Source: Hungateiclostridiaceae bacterium UBA3934
Lineage (GTDB): Bacteria > Bacillota > Clostridia > Acetivibrionales > DTU013
DNA length: 16,532 bases
NCBI GenBank assembly: GCA_002385815.1
Contig: DGEE01000124.1
Span: 1-16,532 of the forward strand
Reading direction: 5' to 3'
The notes under the pieces were generated by a model. The model was not told where the DNA came from and did no database searches. It was given only the letters and a program-made list of their open reading frames with translations. Both the position numbers and the translations under genes were made by a program. Positions within the stretch are counted from its first letter, which is position 1; each line of letters begins with the position of its first letter. Positions 8,042 to 15,185 of the stretch are shown one piece after another.

Positions 8042-8091
8042 CGGGGAGAGAACCTGCCGAAAGGCGAAGAGTTTCTTTCCTCGTTTTTTTT
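8042..8091 (+). terminator. Strong rho-independent terminator after pgsA
   Basis: CGGGGAGAGAA (8042-8052) pairs with TTCTTTCCTCG (8073-8083) over 11 bp with two G-T pairs, followed by eight Ts. A second small hairpin, GCC-GAAA-GGC (8056-8065), a GNRA tetraloop, sits within the loop. Confidence 0.82.
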
Positions 8092-8100
8092 ATAAATATG

Positions 8101-8129
8101 TTGCATACTTTGAAAATATATTATATACT
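8101..8129 (+). promoter_or_regulatory. Candidate promoter of the fapR operon
   Basis: TTGCAT (8101-8106), 17 nt, TATACT (8124-8129). The expected start is near 8136, placing the FapR operator just downstream at about +9 to +25. A TTGAAA (8110-8115) 16 nt before TAGTAA is a weaker alternative. Confidence 0.5.
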
Positions 8130-8143
8130 TTTAGTAATAGGAC

Positions 8144-8160
8144 ATAGTATCAGGTAATAA
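8144..8160. promoter_or_regulatory. FapR operator upstream of fapR
   Basis: ATAGTATCAGGTAATAA reads TTATTACCTGATACTAT on the other strand. That matches the 17-bp inverted-repeat operator described for Bacillus FapR (TTAGTACC-type half-sites), as I recall it, at about 15 of 17 positions. It lies between the promoter and the fapR start, fitting malonyl-CoA-relieved autorepression of fapR-plsX-fab. Confidence 0.72.
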
Positions 8161-8198
8161 TTATATGACTAAAGCATGCAAAGCAGGTGTTTGACGAA

Positions 8199-8774
8199 AT
8201 GAGCCGTTCATCCTTATTGAAAAAAGAAAGGCAGCAGGAATTAGCAGAAAAACTGAAAGAAGATCCTTTTCTCACAGATGAAGAGCTGGCAGAGCTCTTT
8301 AGCGTGAGTGTGCCTACGATAAGGCTTGACAGGCTCGAAATGGGTATTCCGGAGCTCAGAGAGAGGATAAAGGACGTAGCAGAAAAGAATTACAGCAAAG
8401 TCAAGTCGCTTCAGGGTGGAGAGATCATTGGAGAACTGATAGACATCACATTGGGGAAATATGGTGTGTCCATCCTGGAAACCGATGATTCGATGGCTTT
8501 TGAAAGAACCAGAATCATAAGAGGTCATTATATCTATTCACTGGCTGAATCTCTGGCTATAGCTGTGATCGATGCAGATGTCGCTCTTGTGGGCGTTGCG
8601 AATATCAAATACAAGAATCCCGTATATTCTGGTACAAGACTTGTGGCAAAGGCCGAGGTCAGGCAGATCAGGGGGAGCAAGTACATAGTATGGGTCAAGA
8701 TCTACGAAAAGCAGGTCGAGATGTTCAGAGGTAAATTCATACTTGTCTCCCTTGAAAAACCCCTGGAAAAATAG
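8199..8774 (+). CDS. fapR: Transcription factor FapR, malonyl-CoA-sensing repressor of lipid synthesis
   Basis: A 191-residue FapR. The N-terminal helix-turn-helix is TDEELAELFSVSVPTIRLDR (26-45), followed by the linker helix MGIPELRERIKDVAEKNYSKVKS. The C-terminal hotdog domain (from about residue 75) binds malonyl-CoA in the family; RGHYIYSLAESLAIAVID (108-125) is the conserved effector-pocket and dimer segment. Malonyl-CoA binding releases FapR from DNA and turns on lipid genes. The frame opens at a GTG (8187), but that has no ribosome binding site, while the ATG at 8199 has AGGTG 9 nt upstream and gives a normal-length N-terminus. It is first in an operon with plsX, fabH, fabD and fabG, as in Bacillus, and has a matching operator in its own leader. 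Confidence 0.95.
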   Translation: MSRSSLLKKERQQELAEKLKEDPFLTDEELAELFSVSVPTIRLDRLEMGIPELRERIKDVAEKNYSKVKSLQGGEIIGELIDITLGKYGVSILETDDSMAFERTRIIRGHYIYSLAESLAIAVIDADVALVGVANIKYKNPVYSGTRLVAKAEVRQIRGSKYIVWVKIYEKQVEMFRGKFILVSLEKPLEK

Positions 8775-8833
8775 TATTTTAATTAGTGTAGATACAAGTT
8801 TGGATCTGCAGTAATATACGGGAGTGAAGTGAA

Positions 8834-9928
8834 TTGAAAATATTGGTAGATGCTATGGGTGGCGACTATGCACCGGATGCCATCGTCAATGGAAGCATTG
8901 ATGCGGTGAAGATGCGGGATGGCTTTGAACTCGCGCTTATAGGTGATAGAGAGCAGATAGAAAGGATCCTGGAAAAAAGGAATTTCAAAAGCGACAGGAT
9001 CGAGGTAATACACGCAAAAGAAGTGATAACCAACGACGATGTTCCGACACGCGCCATAAGAAGAAAAAAGAATTCTTCGATGGTTGTTGGTTTCAATATG
9101 CTGAAGGAAGGTAAGGGAGACGCCTTTTTGTCTGCAGGAAGCACCGGAGCTTTACTCACTGGAGCACTGTTCATTCTCGGGAGACTGAAGGGCGTTGACA
9201 GACCGGCACTGGGAGCCATGATCCCTACTAAAGCGGGAAAGTGTCTTCTTATAGACGCAGGTCTGAACACTACATGTAAACCTATTAATTACATACAGTT
9301 TGGAATTTTTGGTTCAGCATACATGAAAGGGTTGTTCAATATGGATAACCCGAGAGTAGGTCTGGTGAACATGGGCACGGAAGCCAAAAAAGGCACTGAA
9401 ATACTCAAACAGGCTTACTCACTGCTTAAATCGTCAGATTTGAATTTTGTGGGCAATATCGAAGGAAAGGATATCCCTTTGGGGAATGTCGATGTTGCAG
9501 TATGTGACGGATATGTCGGCAATGTGATGCTGAAGTTCCTTGAAGGGACCGGGTCTTTTTTCGCAGGGTTCTTAAAGGGGATGCTGACAAAAAACATTTT
9601 CTCCAAAATATCGACCCTGTTCGTTATGAAAGACATGAAGGCCTTCAAAAAGATGATCGATCCGTCAGAAGACGGAGGCGCGCCGGTACTCGGTGTTAAT
9701 GGACTCGTAATAAAGAGTCATGGCAATTCTGATGAAAAAACCATCAGGAATGTCATTTTCAAGACACTGAACCTCGCAAACAGCTCAGTGTTTGATGAAA
9801 TACGCAACAGTGTCGAAAAGATGGAGGTTGCAATTGATGGCGAAAAGACAAAACGAGAACGTAAGCGTTGGCATTTTAGGTATAGGAAGCTGCGTCCCAG
9901 AAAGAATTTTGACCAACTCAGACCTTGA
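8834..9928 (+). CDS. plsX: Phosphate acyltransferase PlsX
   Basis: A 364-residue PlsX, the peripheral membrane enzyme that converts acyl-ACP and phosphate to acyl-phosphate, the donor for PlsY. Family motifs are VDAMGGDYAPDAIV (5-18), SAGSTGA (100-106), GTEAKKGTE (181-189), GGAPVLGVNG (281-290) and SHGNS (295-299). The start is a TTG with GGAG at 9 nt spacing. Normal PlsX proteins are about 330-345 residues, and the conserved part here ends near residue 334. The frame then continues 92 bp into fabH, adding a tail (335-364) in which 13 of 30 residues are Lys or Arg. The tail could be a genuine membrane-binding extension, or the result of a lost stop or frameshift at the junction. The 59-bp gap after fapR holds no clear promoter. 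Confidence 0.95.
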   Translation: MKILVDAMGGDYAPDAIVNGSIDAVKMRDGFELALIGDREQIERILEKRNFKSDRIEVIHAKEVITNDDVPTRAIRRKKNSSMVVGFNMLKEGKGDAFLSAGSTGALLTGALFILGRLKGVDRPALGAMIPTKAGKCLLIDAGLNTTCKPINYIQFGIFGSAYMKGLFNMDNPRVGLVNMGTEAKKGTEILKQAYSLLKSSDLNFVGNIEGKDIPLGNVDVAVCDGYVGNVMLKFLEGTGSFFAGFLKGMLTKNIFSKISTLFVMKDMKAFKKMIDPSEDGGAPVLGVNGLVIKSHGNSDEKTIRNVIFKTLNLANSSVFDEIRNSVEKMEVAIDGEKTKRERKRWHFRYRKLRPRKNFDQLRP

Positions 9929-10847
9929 GAGAATGGTCGATACTTCAGATGAATGGATTATCAAAAGAACAGGTATTTCAGAAAGAAGGATAATTGACAA
10001 GGAAACGCCCATATATACTCTGGCTGTAAAAGCAGCCAGGCAGGCAATCGAAGACTCAGGCATATCACCGGAGCAAATCGATCTGATATTGGTATCTACC
10101 ACCACACCGGATTATCTAACCCCGTCTACCTCATGTATTATTCAAAAGGAAACAGGTGCCGTGAATGCAGCAGCATTTGACGTAATGGCTGCATGTTCCG
10201 GCTTCATATATGGGATAACTATTGCTAAGCAGTTCATAGAAACGGGCTATTATAAGCATGTACTCATGGTCAGCAGCGAAGGGATGACAAAGGCAGTCGA
10301 CTGGAAGGACAGAAAGAACTGTGTTCTTTTCGGTGATGGAGCAGGAGCAGTGGTTCTGGGCAAGGTAGAGGAAGGATATGGCATATTGTCGACATATCTT
10401 GGTTCCGACGGTACAAAAGGGAACCTGATAACTATCCCGTGCTTTTATATGCCTGATGAGGAAGTCGAGAAAAGGAAGGATTACGAGAATAAAATCGCGC
10501 TGTACCAGGATGGGCATGAAGTATTCAAGTTCGCAGTAAAAATGATGCCATATGCGACAGAAAAGCTTTTGGAAATTTCAGACATTACATTGGATGATGT
10601 AAAATACATAATACCTCACCAGGCAAACAGCAGGATCATCGAAAGTGCGATCAAAAGGCTGGGGGTAGCTCTGGAGAAGGTCTACACCACTATCCGGAAG
10701 TATGGCAATATATCCTCTGCTTCGATACCTGTGGCCATGGATGATGCGTACAGGAAAAAACGCATCATGAAAGGGGATAATCTGGTGCTTGTAGGCTTCG
10801 GTGGCGGGCTGACGTGGGGTTCTGCACTTTTGAGGTGGAGCAAATAA
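9837..10847 (+). CDS. fabH: 3-oxoacyl-ACP synthase III (FabH)
   Basis: A 336-residue FabH, which condenses an acyl-CoA primer with malonyl-ACP to start fatty acid synthesis. The Cys-His-Asn triad is visible: C120 in MAACSGF, H261 in IPHQANSR and N291 in YGNISSAS. The glycine-rich C-terminus GFGGGLTWGSALLRW is typical. The frame is open from 9792, but the ATG at 9837 is preceded by GGAGG (9823-9827) at 9 nt and begins just before the conserved VGILGIGSCVPERILTN, so it is the likely start. This places the first 92 bp inside the plsX frame. An insertion of about a dozen residues around IPCFYMPDEEVEKRKDYENK, relative to the E. coli enzyme as I recall it, fits the slightly longer length. fabD follows 37 bp downstream. 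Confidence 0.95.
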   Translation: MAKRQNENVSVGILGIGSCVPERILTNSDLERMVDTSDEWIIKRTGISERRIIDKETPIYTLAVKAARQAIEDSGISPEQIDLILVSTTTPDYLTPSTSCIIQKETGAVNAAAFDVMAACSGFIYGITIAKQFIETGYYKHVLMVSSEGMTKAVDWKDRKNCVLFGDGAGAVVLGKVEEGYGILSTYLGSDGTKGNLITIPCFYMPDEEVEKRKDYENKIALYQDGHEVFKFAVKMMPYATEKLLEISDITLDDVKYIIPHQANSRIIESAIKRLGVALEKVYTTIRKYGNISSASIPVAMDDAYRKKRIMKGDNLVLVGFGGGLTWGSALLRWSK

Positions 10848-10884
10848 CACCACACTATAATACTACGGCCTTGGAGGAATTAGC

Positions 10885-11820
10885 ATGGGTAAACTGGCAT
10901 TCATTTTCCCCGGACAGGGAGCTCAATATATAGGGATGGGGAAGGAAATAGCTTGTGAATATAAAGCCGCATCAGAAATATTCGATCAGGCGAATGAAGC
11001 TCTTGGCATCGATATGAGAGGAATGATTTTCGAAGGTGATGACGAGACGCTGAGAATAACAGAGAACACACAACCGGCCATCGTGACGGCAAGTGTGGCC
11101 TGCCTGATGCCCCTTCTCGAAGCAGGTATAAAGCCGGATATCACAGCAGGGCTCAGTCTTGGAGAGTATTCAGCCCATGTAGCATCGGGCACGATGGACT
11201 TCAGGACAGCTGTATCACTTGTAAGGAAAAGAGGAAAATACATGCAGGAGGCTGTTCCGCTAGGAGTCGGTACGATGGCTGCGATCATCGGTCTCTCCAG
11301 AGAAGACGTGCTTGAATGCTGCAGCACAGCCTCACAGTATGGTGTTGTGGAACCTGCGAATTTCAACTGTCCTGGTCAGATCGCAATAGCAGGTGAGATA
11401 AATGCTGTCGAGAAAGCAATGGAGCTTTGCAAGGCAAAAGGCGCCAGAAGAGCCGTACCGCTTGCCGTCAGTGCTCCTTTCCACTGCAGCATGCTGATAC
11501 CGGCAAGGGACAAACTGTATGCGGAGCTAGAAAACATACAGTTTAAAGATTTCGAAATCCCGCTTGTAGCTAATGTGACAGCTGAGATCCCGGAGTCTCC
11601 GGCGGAGATAAAAGACCTTCTCGCAAGACAGGTATGCAGTCCCGTGCTTTGGGAAGATACCATAAGGCTCATGATCGAACAGGGAGCTGACACTTTTGTA
11701 GAGATTGGTCCGGGTAAAGTCCTCAGTGGATTTGTGAAGAAGATAGATAAGGAAGCAAAGAGTTATAACGTTGAAGATTTGGCATCGCTTGAAAAAACTC
11801 TAGCTGAAATAATGAAATAA
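10885..11820 (+). CDS. fabD: Malonyl-CoA:ACP transacylase FabD
   Basis: A 311-residue FabD, which loads malonyl groups from malonyl-CoA onto ACP. Visible are the N-terminal FPGQGAQ (8-14, oxyanion glutamine), the nucleophile elbow GLSLGEYSAH with S91, the malonyl-binding R116 in RKRGKYMQ, and the catalytic H200 in SAPFHCSML. ETNTQPA-type and FVEIGPGKVLSGF segments complete the family pattern. The nucleophile elbow has GLSLG rather than the commonest GHSLG. The ATG has GGAGG at 7 nt. It sits 37 bp after fabH and 13 bp before fabG. The fabK gene often found between fabH and fabD in Clostridia is absent. Confidence 0.96.
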   Translation: MGKLAFIFPGQGAQYIGMGKEIACEYKAASEIFDQANEALGIDMRGMIFEGDDETLRITENTQPAIVTASVACLMPLLEAGIKPDITAGLSLGEYSAHVASGTMDFRTAVSLVRKRGKYMQEAVPLGVGTMAAIIGLSREDVLECCSTASQYGVVEPANFNCPGQIAIAGEINAVEKAMELCKAKGARRAVPLAVSAPFHCSMLIPARDKLYAELENIQFKDFEIPLVANVTAEIPESPAEIKDLLARQVCSPVLWEDTIRLMIEQGADTFVEIGPGKVLSGFVKKIDKEAKSYNVEDLASLEKTLAEIMK

Positions 11821-11833
11821 ACAGGAGGCAGGT

Positions 11834-12580
11834 ATGATGCAGCTAAAAGGAAAGACTGCCTTGATAACAGGCTCTGCCAGGGGTCTGGGCAAGGCGATAG
11901 CAATAAAGCTGGCTTCTTTGGGTGCAAATATCGTTCTCAACGACATACCATCGTCAGAAGCACTTGATGAGACGGCTGAGGAGCTTAGAAAATCAGGGTA
12001 TAAAGTAGCAGTGACAAGGGGTGATGTCAGAAATCAGGATGATGTCAAGGCTATGATCAGCACGGCTGTGGAGTCTTTTGGAAGCCTGGATATCCTTGTG
12101 AACAATGCTGGAGTTACAAAGGACAAACCGATGGCCATGATGTCAGAGGAAGATTGGGATCTGGTACTGGATATCAATCTCAAGGGTGCATTTTTGTGCA
12201 CTAAATTTGCAGCAAAGCAAATGATAAAACAGAAATACGGACGAATCGTCAATATTGCCTCAGTTGCCGGAAGATATGGCAATAGAGGGCAGGCCAACTA
12301 CTCCGCTTCGAAGGCTGGCCTGATAGGATTGACAAAAACCACGGCCAAGGAGTTTGCACCAAAAGGGATCACATGCAATGCAGTAGCTCCGGGTCTGATA
12401 CAGAGCCAGATGACAGATGTACTGCCTGAGGAGATCAGGGAAAAATACCTTGAAAACATACCACTCGGAAGGTTCGGGACACCTGAAGATGTGGCAAATG
12501 TTGTTGCATTCCTTGCTTCAGACGGTGCATCATATGTAACTGCACAAGTAATTGATATTGACGGCGGACTGGTTATGTAA
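11834..12580 (+). CDS. fabG: 3-oxoacyl-ACP reductase FabG
   Basis: A 248-residue short-chain dehydrogenase, the NADPH-dependent reductase of 3-oxoacyl-ACP. The cofactor motif TGSARGLG (12-19), NNAG (90-93), catalytic N115, S143, Y156 and K160 (YSASK) are all present, and the C-terminus VTAQVIDIDGGLVM is FabG-like. Two adjacent ATGs, 11834 and 11837, are possible; AGGAGG (11823-11828) lies 5 and 8 nt upstream respectively, so the second may be used, changing the protein by one residue. Many SDR enzymes look alike, but the position between fabD and acpP makes FabG firm. Confidence 0.96.
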   Translation: MMQLKGKTALITGSARGLGKAIAIKLASLGANIVLNDIPSSEALDETAEELRKSGYKVAVTRGDVRNQDDVKAMISTAVESFGSLDILVNNAGVTKDKPMAMMSEEDWDLVLDINLKGAFLCTKFAAKQMIKQKYGRIVNIASVAGRYGNRGQANYSASKAGLIGLTKTTAKEFAPKGITCNAVAPGLIQSQMTDVLPEEIREKYLENIPLGRFGTPEDVANVVAFLASDGASYVTAQVIDIDGGLVM

Positions 12581-12649
12581 TAATATCTTTATGTGTTATG
12601 TATAAGTTGGGCCGATTGCGTATAAGTCAATCAGGAACGGCTTTTACAG

Positions 12650-12665
12650 GGTAATAAATATTACC
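12650..12665 (+). repeat. 6-bp stem hairpin in the acpP leader
   Basis: GGTAAT-AAAT-ATTACC lies 6 bp before the very strong acpP ribosome binding site. Its left part, GGTAATAA, is identical to one half of the FapR operator at 8153-8160. It could be an operator relic, an mRNA 5' stabilising hairpin or chance. The remaining 12581-12649 carries an imperfect GCCGATTG/CAATC...CGGC fold followed by TTTT, too weak to call a terminator. Confidence 0.4.
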
Positions 12666-12686
12666 TCTTTGGGAGGAGGTGAACTT

Positions 12687-12914
12687 ATGGTATTCGATAA
12701 GGTAAAGAAAATAATAGTTGAGCAGTTGGGTGTTGAAGATGATGAGGTTAAGCTGGAATCATCCTTCATAGACGATCTGGGTGCTGATTCACTTGATATC
12801 GTCGAACTGATCATGGCTCTCGAAGAGGAATTCGACATTGAAATTCCTGACAGTGAGGCAGAAAAGATATCAACCGTTGGAGATGCCGTTAATTACATCA
12901 GAAATAACACATAA
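12687..12914 (+). CDS. acpP: Acyl carrier protein
   Basis: A 75-residue acidic acyl carrier protein, the soluble carrier of growing acyl chains. The phosphopantetheine site is S35 in the motif GADSLDIVEL. The helices and the acidic recognition helix EEEFDIEIPDSEAEKI are typical. The frame is open from a TTG at 12669, but the ATG at 12687 is preceded by AGGAGGTGA with 7 nt spacing from AGGAGG, one of the best ribosome binding sites in the window, as expected for an abundant protein. It lies 106 bp after fabG. Its stop codon overlaps the first bases of a perfect terminator stem. It may be read from the fapR operon and from an uncharacterised promoter in the gap. Confidence 0.97.
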   Translation: MVFDKVKKIIVEQLGVEDDEVKLESSFIDDLGADSLDIVELIMALEEEFDIEIPDSEAEKISTVGDAVNYIRNNT

Positions 12915-12939
12915 AAAAGTCCCCAAAAGGGACTTTTTT
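12913..12939. terminator. Rho-independent terminator after acpP
   Basis: AAAAAAGTCCC (12913-12923), 5-nt loop CAAAA, GGGACTTTTTT (12929-12939): a perfect 11-bp stem with A and T tracts on both sides, so it could act in both directions. It separates acpP from fabF. Confidence 0.92.
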
Positions 12940-12944
12940 AACTT

Positions 12945-12974
12945 TTGACCTGCTTTGGCAAATCAAATGATACT
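12945..12974 (+). promoter_or_regulatory. Candidate fabF promoter with a FapR half-site
   Basis: TTGACC (12945-12950), 18 nt, GATACT (12969-12974), directly after the acpP terminator and about 60 bp before fabF. The -10 lies inside TGATACTAT (12968-12976), identical to the right half of the fapR operator read on its reverse strand. The other half-site is not conserved. Confidence 0.45.
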
Positions 12975-13035
12975 ATGGCCTCATTTTCCATATATGAACT
13001 GAATTTGGCACAAAGCTGTCAATAGGAGGAGTTAG

Positions 13036-14274
13036 ATGAAAAAGCGTGTTGTAATAACAGGTATGGGGGTCGTTCATTCACTGGGATCAGGTCTTGACCG
13101 TTTCTGGGACTCCATACGCAATGGTAAAAATGGCATCAGTCTCGTTACAAAATTTGACACTTCAGATTATGAAGCAAAAGTGGCAGCTGAAATCAAGGAT
13201 TTTGAGCCCACCGATTTTATTGACAAAAAAGAAGCAAAAAGAATGGATTCATTCACACAATATGCGATGGCCGCTGCAAAAATGGCATTTGAAATGTCAG
13301 GACTCGACATGGAAAAGGAAGACTGCTTCAGGGCCGGAGCGATAGTGGCTTCAGGTATCGGTGGGATCAGAACACTGGAAGAACAGCAAGTTGTATTGAT
13401 GACGAAGGGCGCCAGAAGGATCAGTCCGTTTTTCATTACTTCGATGATCGCGAACATGGCTGCAGCAAGGATAGCCATAGAATATAATCTGAAGGGTTTC
13501 AATGAATGTGTCGTCACTGCCTGTGCTTCCGGTAACAATGCAATTGGTGACGCATTCAAAGTGATCCAGCGTGGAGATGCCGACATAATGGTGACTGGAG
13601 GAGCGGAATCGGCTATAACCCCGCTTTCATTTGCCGGCTTTTGTTCAAACAAGGCACTCTCGACCAATCCGGATCCGTCCTCTGCCTGCAGGCCGTTTGA
13701 CAGGGACCGCGATGGTTTCATCATGGGTGAAGGAGCCGGGATACTGATCCTGGAGGAATATGAGCATGCTGTAAAGCGCGGCGCTGAAATTCTGGGAGAA
13801 GTAGTCGGATACGGTTGTACCTGCGATGCTTATCACATAACTGCACCTTCACCTGACGGCGAAGGTGGCATCAAATCCATGCAGTTTGCCATCAGTGATG
13901 CAGGTATCAAACCGGAGGATATCGATTACATCAATGCTCATGGGACATCCACACCGATAAATGATCCCTGTGAGACAAAAGTTATAAAAAATGTGTTCGG
14001 CGACCATGCCTATAAACTGGCTGTCAGCTCGACCAAATCGATGACTGGACATTTGCTGGGAGCTGCGGGAGCAATCGAGGCCATTATAACAACAATGGCG
14101 CTCAGGGAAGGCATCATACCGCCTACCATAAATCTGGTCAATCCTGATCCGGAATGCGATCTGGACTATGTTCCCAACAAGGCAAGAGAAGCCGATATCA
14201 AATATGCTCTGTCGAATGCCCTTGGCTTCGGTGGACACAATGCCGCAGTGGTATTTAAAAAGTTCAGCAGATAA
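13036..14274 (+). CDS. fabF: 3-oxoacyl-ACP synthase II (FabF)
   Basis: A 412-residue elongation condensing enzyme, joining malonyl-ACP to a growing acyl-ACP. The Cys-His-His triad is complete: C163 in VTACASG, H302 in NAHGTSTPIND and H339 in SMTGHLLGAAGA, with K334 just before. ACRPFDRDRDGFIMGEGAG is the usual central KAS block. Two small departures are VVHSLG (12-17) where VTPLG-like sequence is commoner, and SGNNAIG after the active-site cysteine. Neither touches catalytic residues. The ATG has AGGAGG at 6 nt. Unlike the genes before it, it is cut off from acpP by a strong terminator and seems to have its own promoter. fabZ and the acc genes that often follow fabF in Clostridia are not present; rnc comes next. 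Confidence 0.97.
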   Translation: MKKRVVITGMGVVHSLGSGLDRFWDSIRNGKNGISLVTKFDTSDYEAKVAAEIKDFEPTDFIDKKEAKRMDSFTQYAMAAAKMAFEMSGLDMEKEDCFRAGAIVASGIGGIRTLEEQQVVLMTKGARRISPFFITSMIANMAAARIAIEYNLKGFNECVVTACASGNNAIGDAFKVIQRGDADIMVTGGAESAITPLSFAGFCSNKALSTNPDPSSACRPFDRDRDGFIMGEGAGILILEEYEHAVKRGAEILGEVVGYGCTCDAYHITAPSPDGEGGIKSMQFAISDAGIKPEDIDYINAHGTSTPINDPCETKVIKNVFGDHAYKLAVSSTKSMTGHLLGAAGAIEAIITTMALREGIIPPTINLVNPDPECDLDYVPNKAREADIKYALSNALGFGGHNAAVVFKKFSR

Positions 14275-14343
14275 TACTGCAGATGGGAAATATTTCTTTG
14301 TTGAAAGAGTTTGCTTACAAACAGAATATGGGGTAAAATCTGT

Positions 14344-14379
14344 AAAGGCGGGGATGTGACTTCCTGCCTTTGCATTTTT
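14344..14379 (+). terminator. Rho-independent terminator after fabF
   Basis: AAAGGCGGGGA (14344-14354), 6-nt loop, TTCCTGCCTTT (14361-14371): 11 pairs with two G-T, followed by GCATTTTT. It ends the fabF transcript about 70 bp after its stop. Confidence 0.8.
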
Positions 14380-14403
14380 GATGGCTGACAATTTTTTGAG
14401 CGG

Positions 14404-14420
14404 AATCCATGGAATGGATT
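14404..14420. repeat. 7-bp inverted repeat in the rnc leader
   Basis: AATCCAT-GGA-ATGGATT, a perfect 7-bp dyad with a 3-nt centre, 42 bp before the rnc start. It could be an operator or a leader hairpin. RNase III is known to cleave its own leader in E. coli, but this stem is shorter than usual substrates. I see no convincing rnc promoter in this gap. Confidence 0.4.
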
Positions 14421-14462
14421 AAGGGTGCTGATGAACCGAAACAGTGAAAAAGGTGACTGCAA

Positions 14463-15185
14463 ATGCTGGAAAAAATCATAACTGAGAACAGGAACAAACT
14501 GAATGGACTGGAAGAAGTGATAGGCTACAGATTCAGAGATCGGGGAAATCTTGTACTTGCCCTCACTCACAGCTCCTATGCCAACGAGAGAAAAGCTGCT
14601 GATATTAAAAGCAATGAGAGGCTGGAGTTTCTGGGAGATTCGGTGCTGAACATTGTCACGAGCGACTATATCTACAGGAACTGCCCTGAACTGCCGGAAG
14701 GGGAAATGACTAAGATGAGAGCAGCCATAGTGTGTGAATCATCGCTCACGAGATGTGCTGAAAAAATCCGGCTCGGGGATTATCTGTTCCTCGGTAAGGG
14801 CGAGGAAAACACCGGAGGCAGAAACCGCTCATCTATTTTGTCTGATGCCTTTGAGGCATTGATAGGCGCCATTTATATAGACGGTGGCATATCAGAAGCC
14901 AGAAGATTCATATTGAAGACTATGAAAGAAATCTATCTGGATCTCGAGAGGATAGATGTATTCAAAGATTATAAAACCATGTTCCAGGAAATCGTCCAGA
15001 AAAAAGGTGATCAGAGGATCTCCTACAGGATACTGAACGAAAAGGGACCTGATCACAACAAGGTATTCACAGCACAGGTCCTTGTTGGAGAGAAACCATA
15101 TGGGAAAGGAACCGGACGGAGCAAAAAGGAAGCAGAGCAGAATGCTGCGAAGGATGCCATCGATAAAATGAAGGTGGGGAAATGA
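14463..15185 (+). CDS. rnc: Ribonuclease III
   Basis: A 240-residue RNase III, the double-strand-specific endonuclease of rRNA and mRNA processing. The catalytic domain has the signature NERLEFLGD (51-59) with E55 and D59, and the second acidic pair D128 and E131 in SDAFEALIGA. A C-terminal double-stranded RNA binding domain runs from about residue 167 (DYKTMFQEIVQK) to the end, with the GKGTGRSKKEAEQNAAKDA helix motif. The ATG has AGGTGA at 6 nt. Its stop overlaps the next gene by 4 bp (ATGA). Position after the fab cluster and before a radical SAM gene is the usual Clostridial order leading towards smc. Confidence 0.97.
   Translation: MLEKIITENRNKLNGLEEVIGYRFRDRGNLVLALTHSSYANERKAADIKSNERLEFLGDSVLNIVTSDYIYRNCPELPEGEMTKMRAAIVCESSLTRCAEKIRLGDYLFLGKGEENTGGRNRSSILSDAFEALIGAIYIDGGISEARRFILKTMKEIYLDLERIDVFKDYKTMFQEIVQKKGDQRISYRILNEKGPDHNKVFTAQVLVGEKPYGKGTGRSKKEAEQNAAKDAIDKMKVGK

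Noticed and set aside
8783..8797. Possible second FapR site between fapR and plsX (TTAGT-GTA-GATAC).
   Set aside because: The two half-like pieces are one base closer than in the fapR operator and the flanking bases do not fit.
12606..12645. Possible terminator after fabG (GCCGATTG ... CAATC ... CGGCTTTT).
   Set aside because: The two stem parts are offset by unpaired bases and the T run is only four long, so acpP is probably still reached from fabG.
13167..13724. Minus-strand open frame of 185 codons opposite fabF.
   Set aside because: It is antisense to the conserved core of fabF and contains no family motif.
14311..14339. Promoter-like TTGCTT-17-TAAAAT after fabF.
   Set aside because: The terminator stem starts 5 bp after its -10, so any transcript would begin inside the hairpin; most likely chance.
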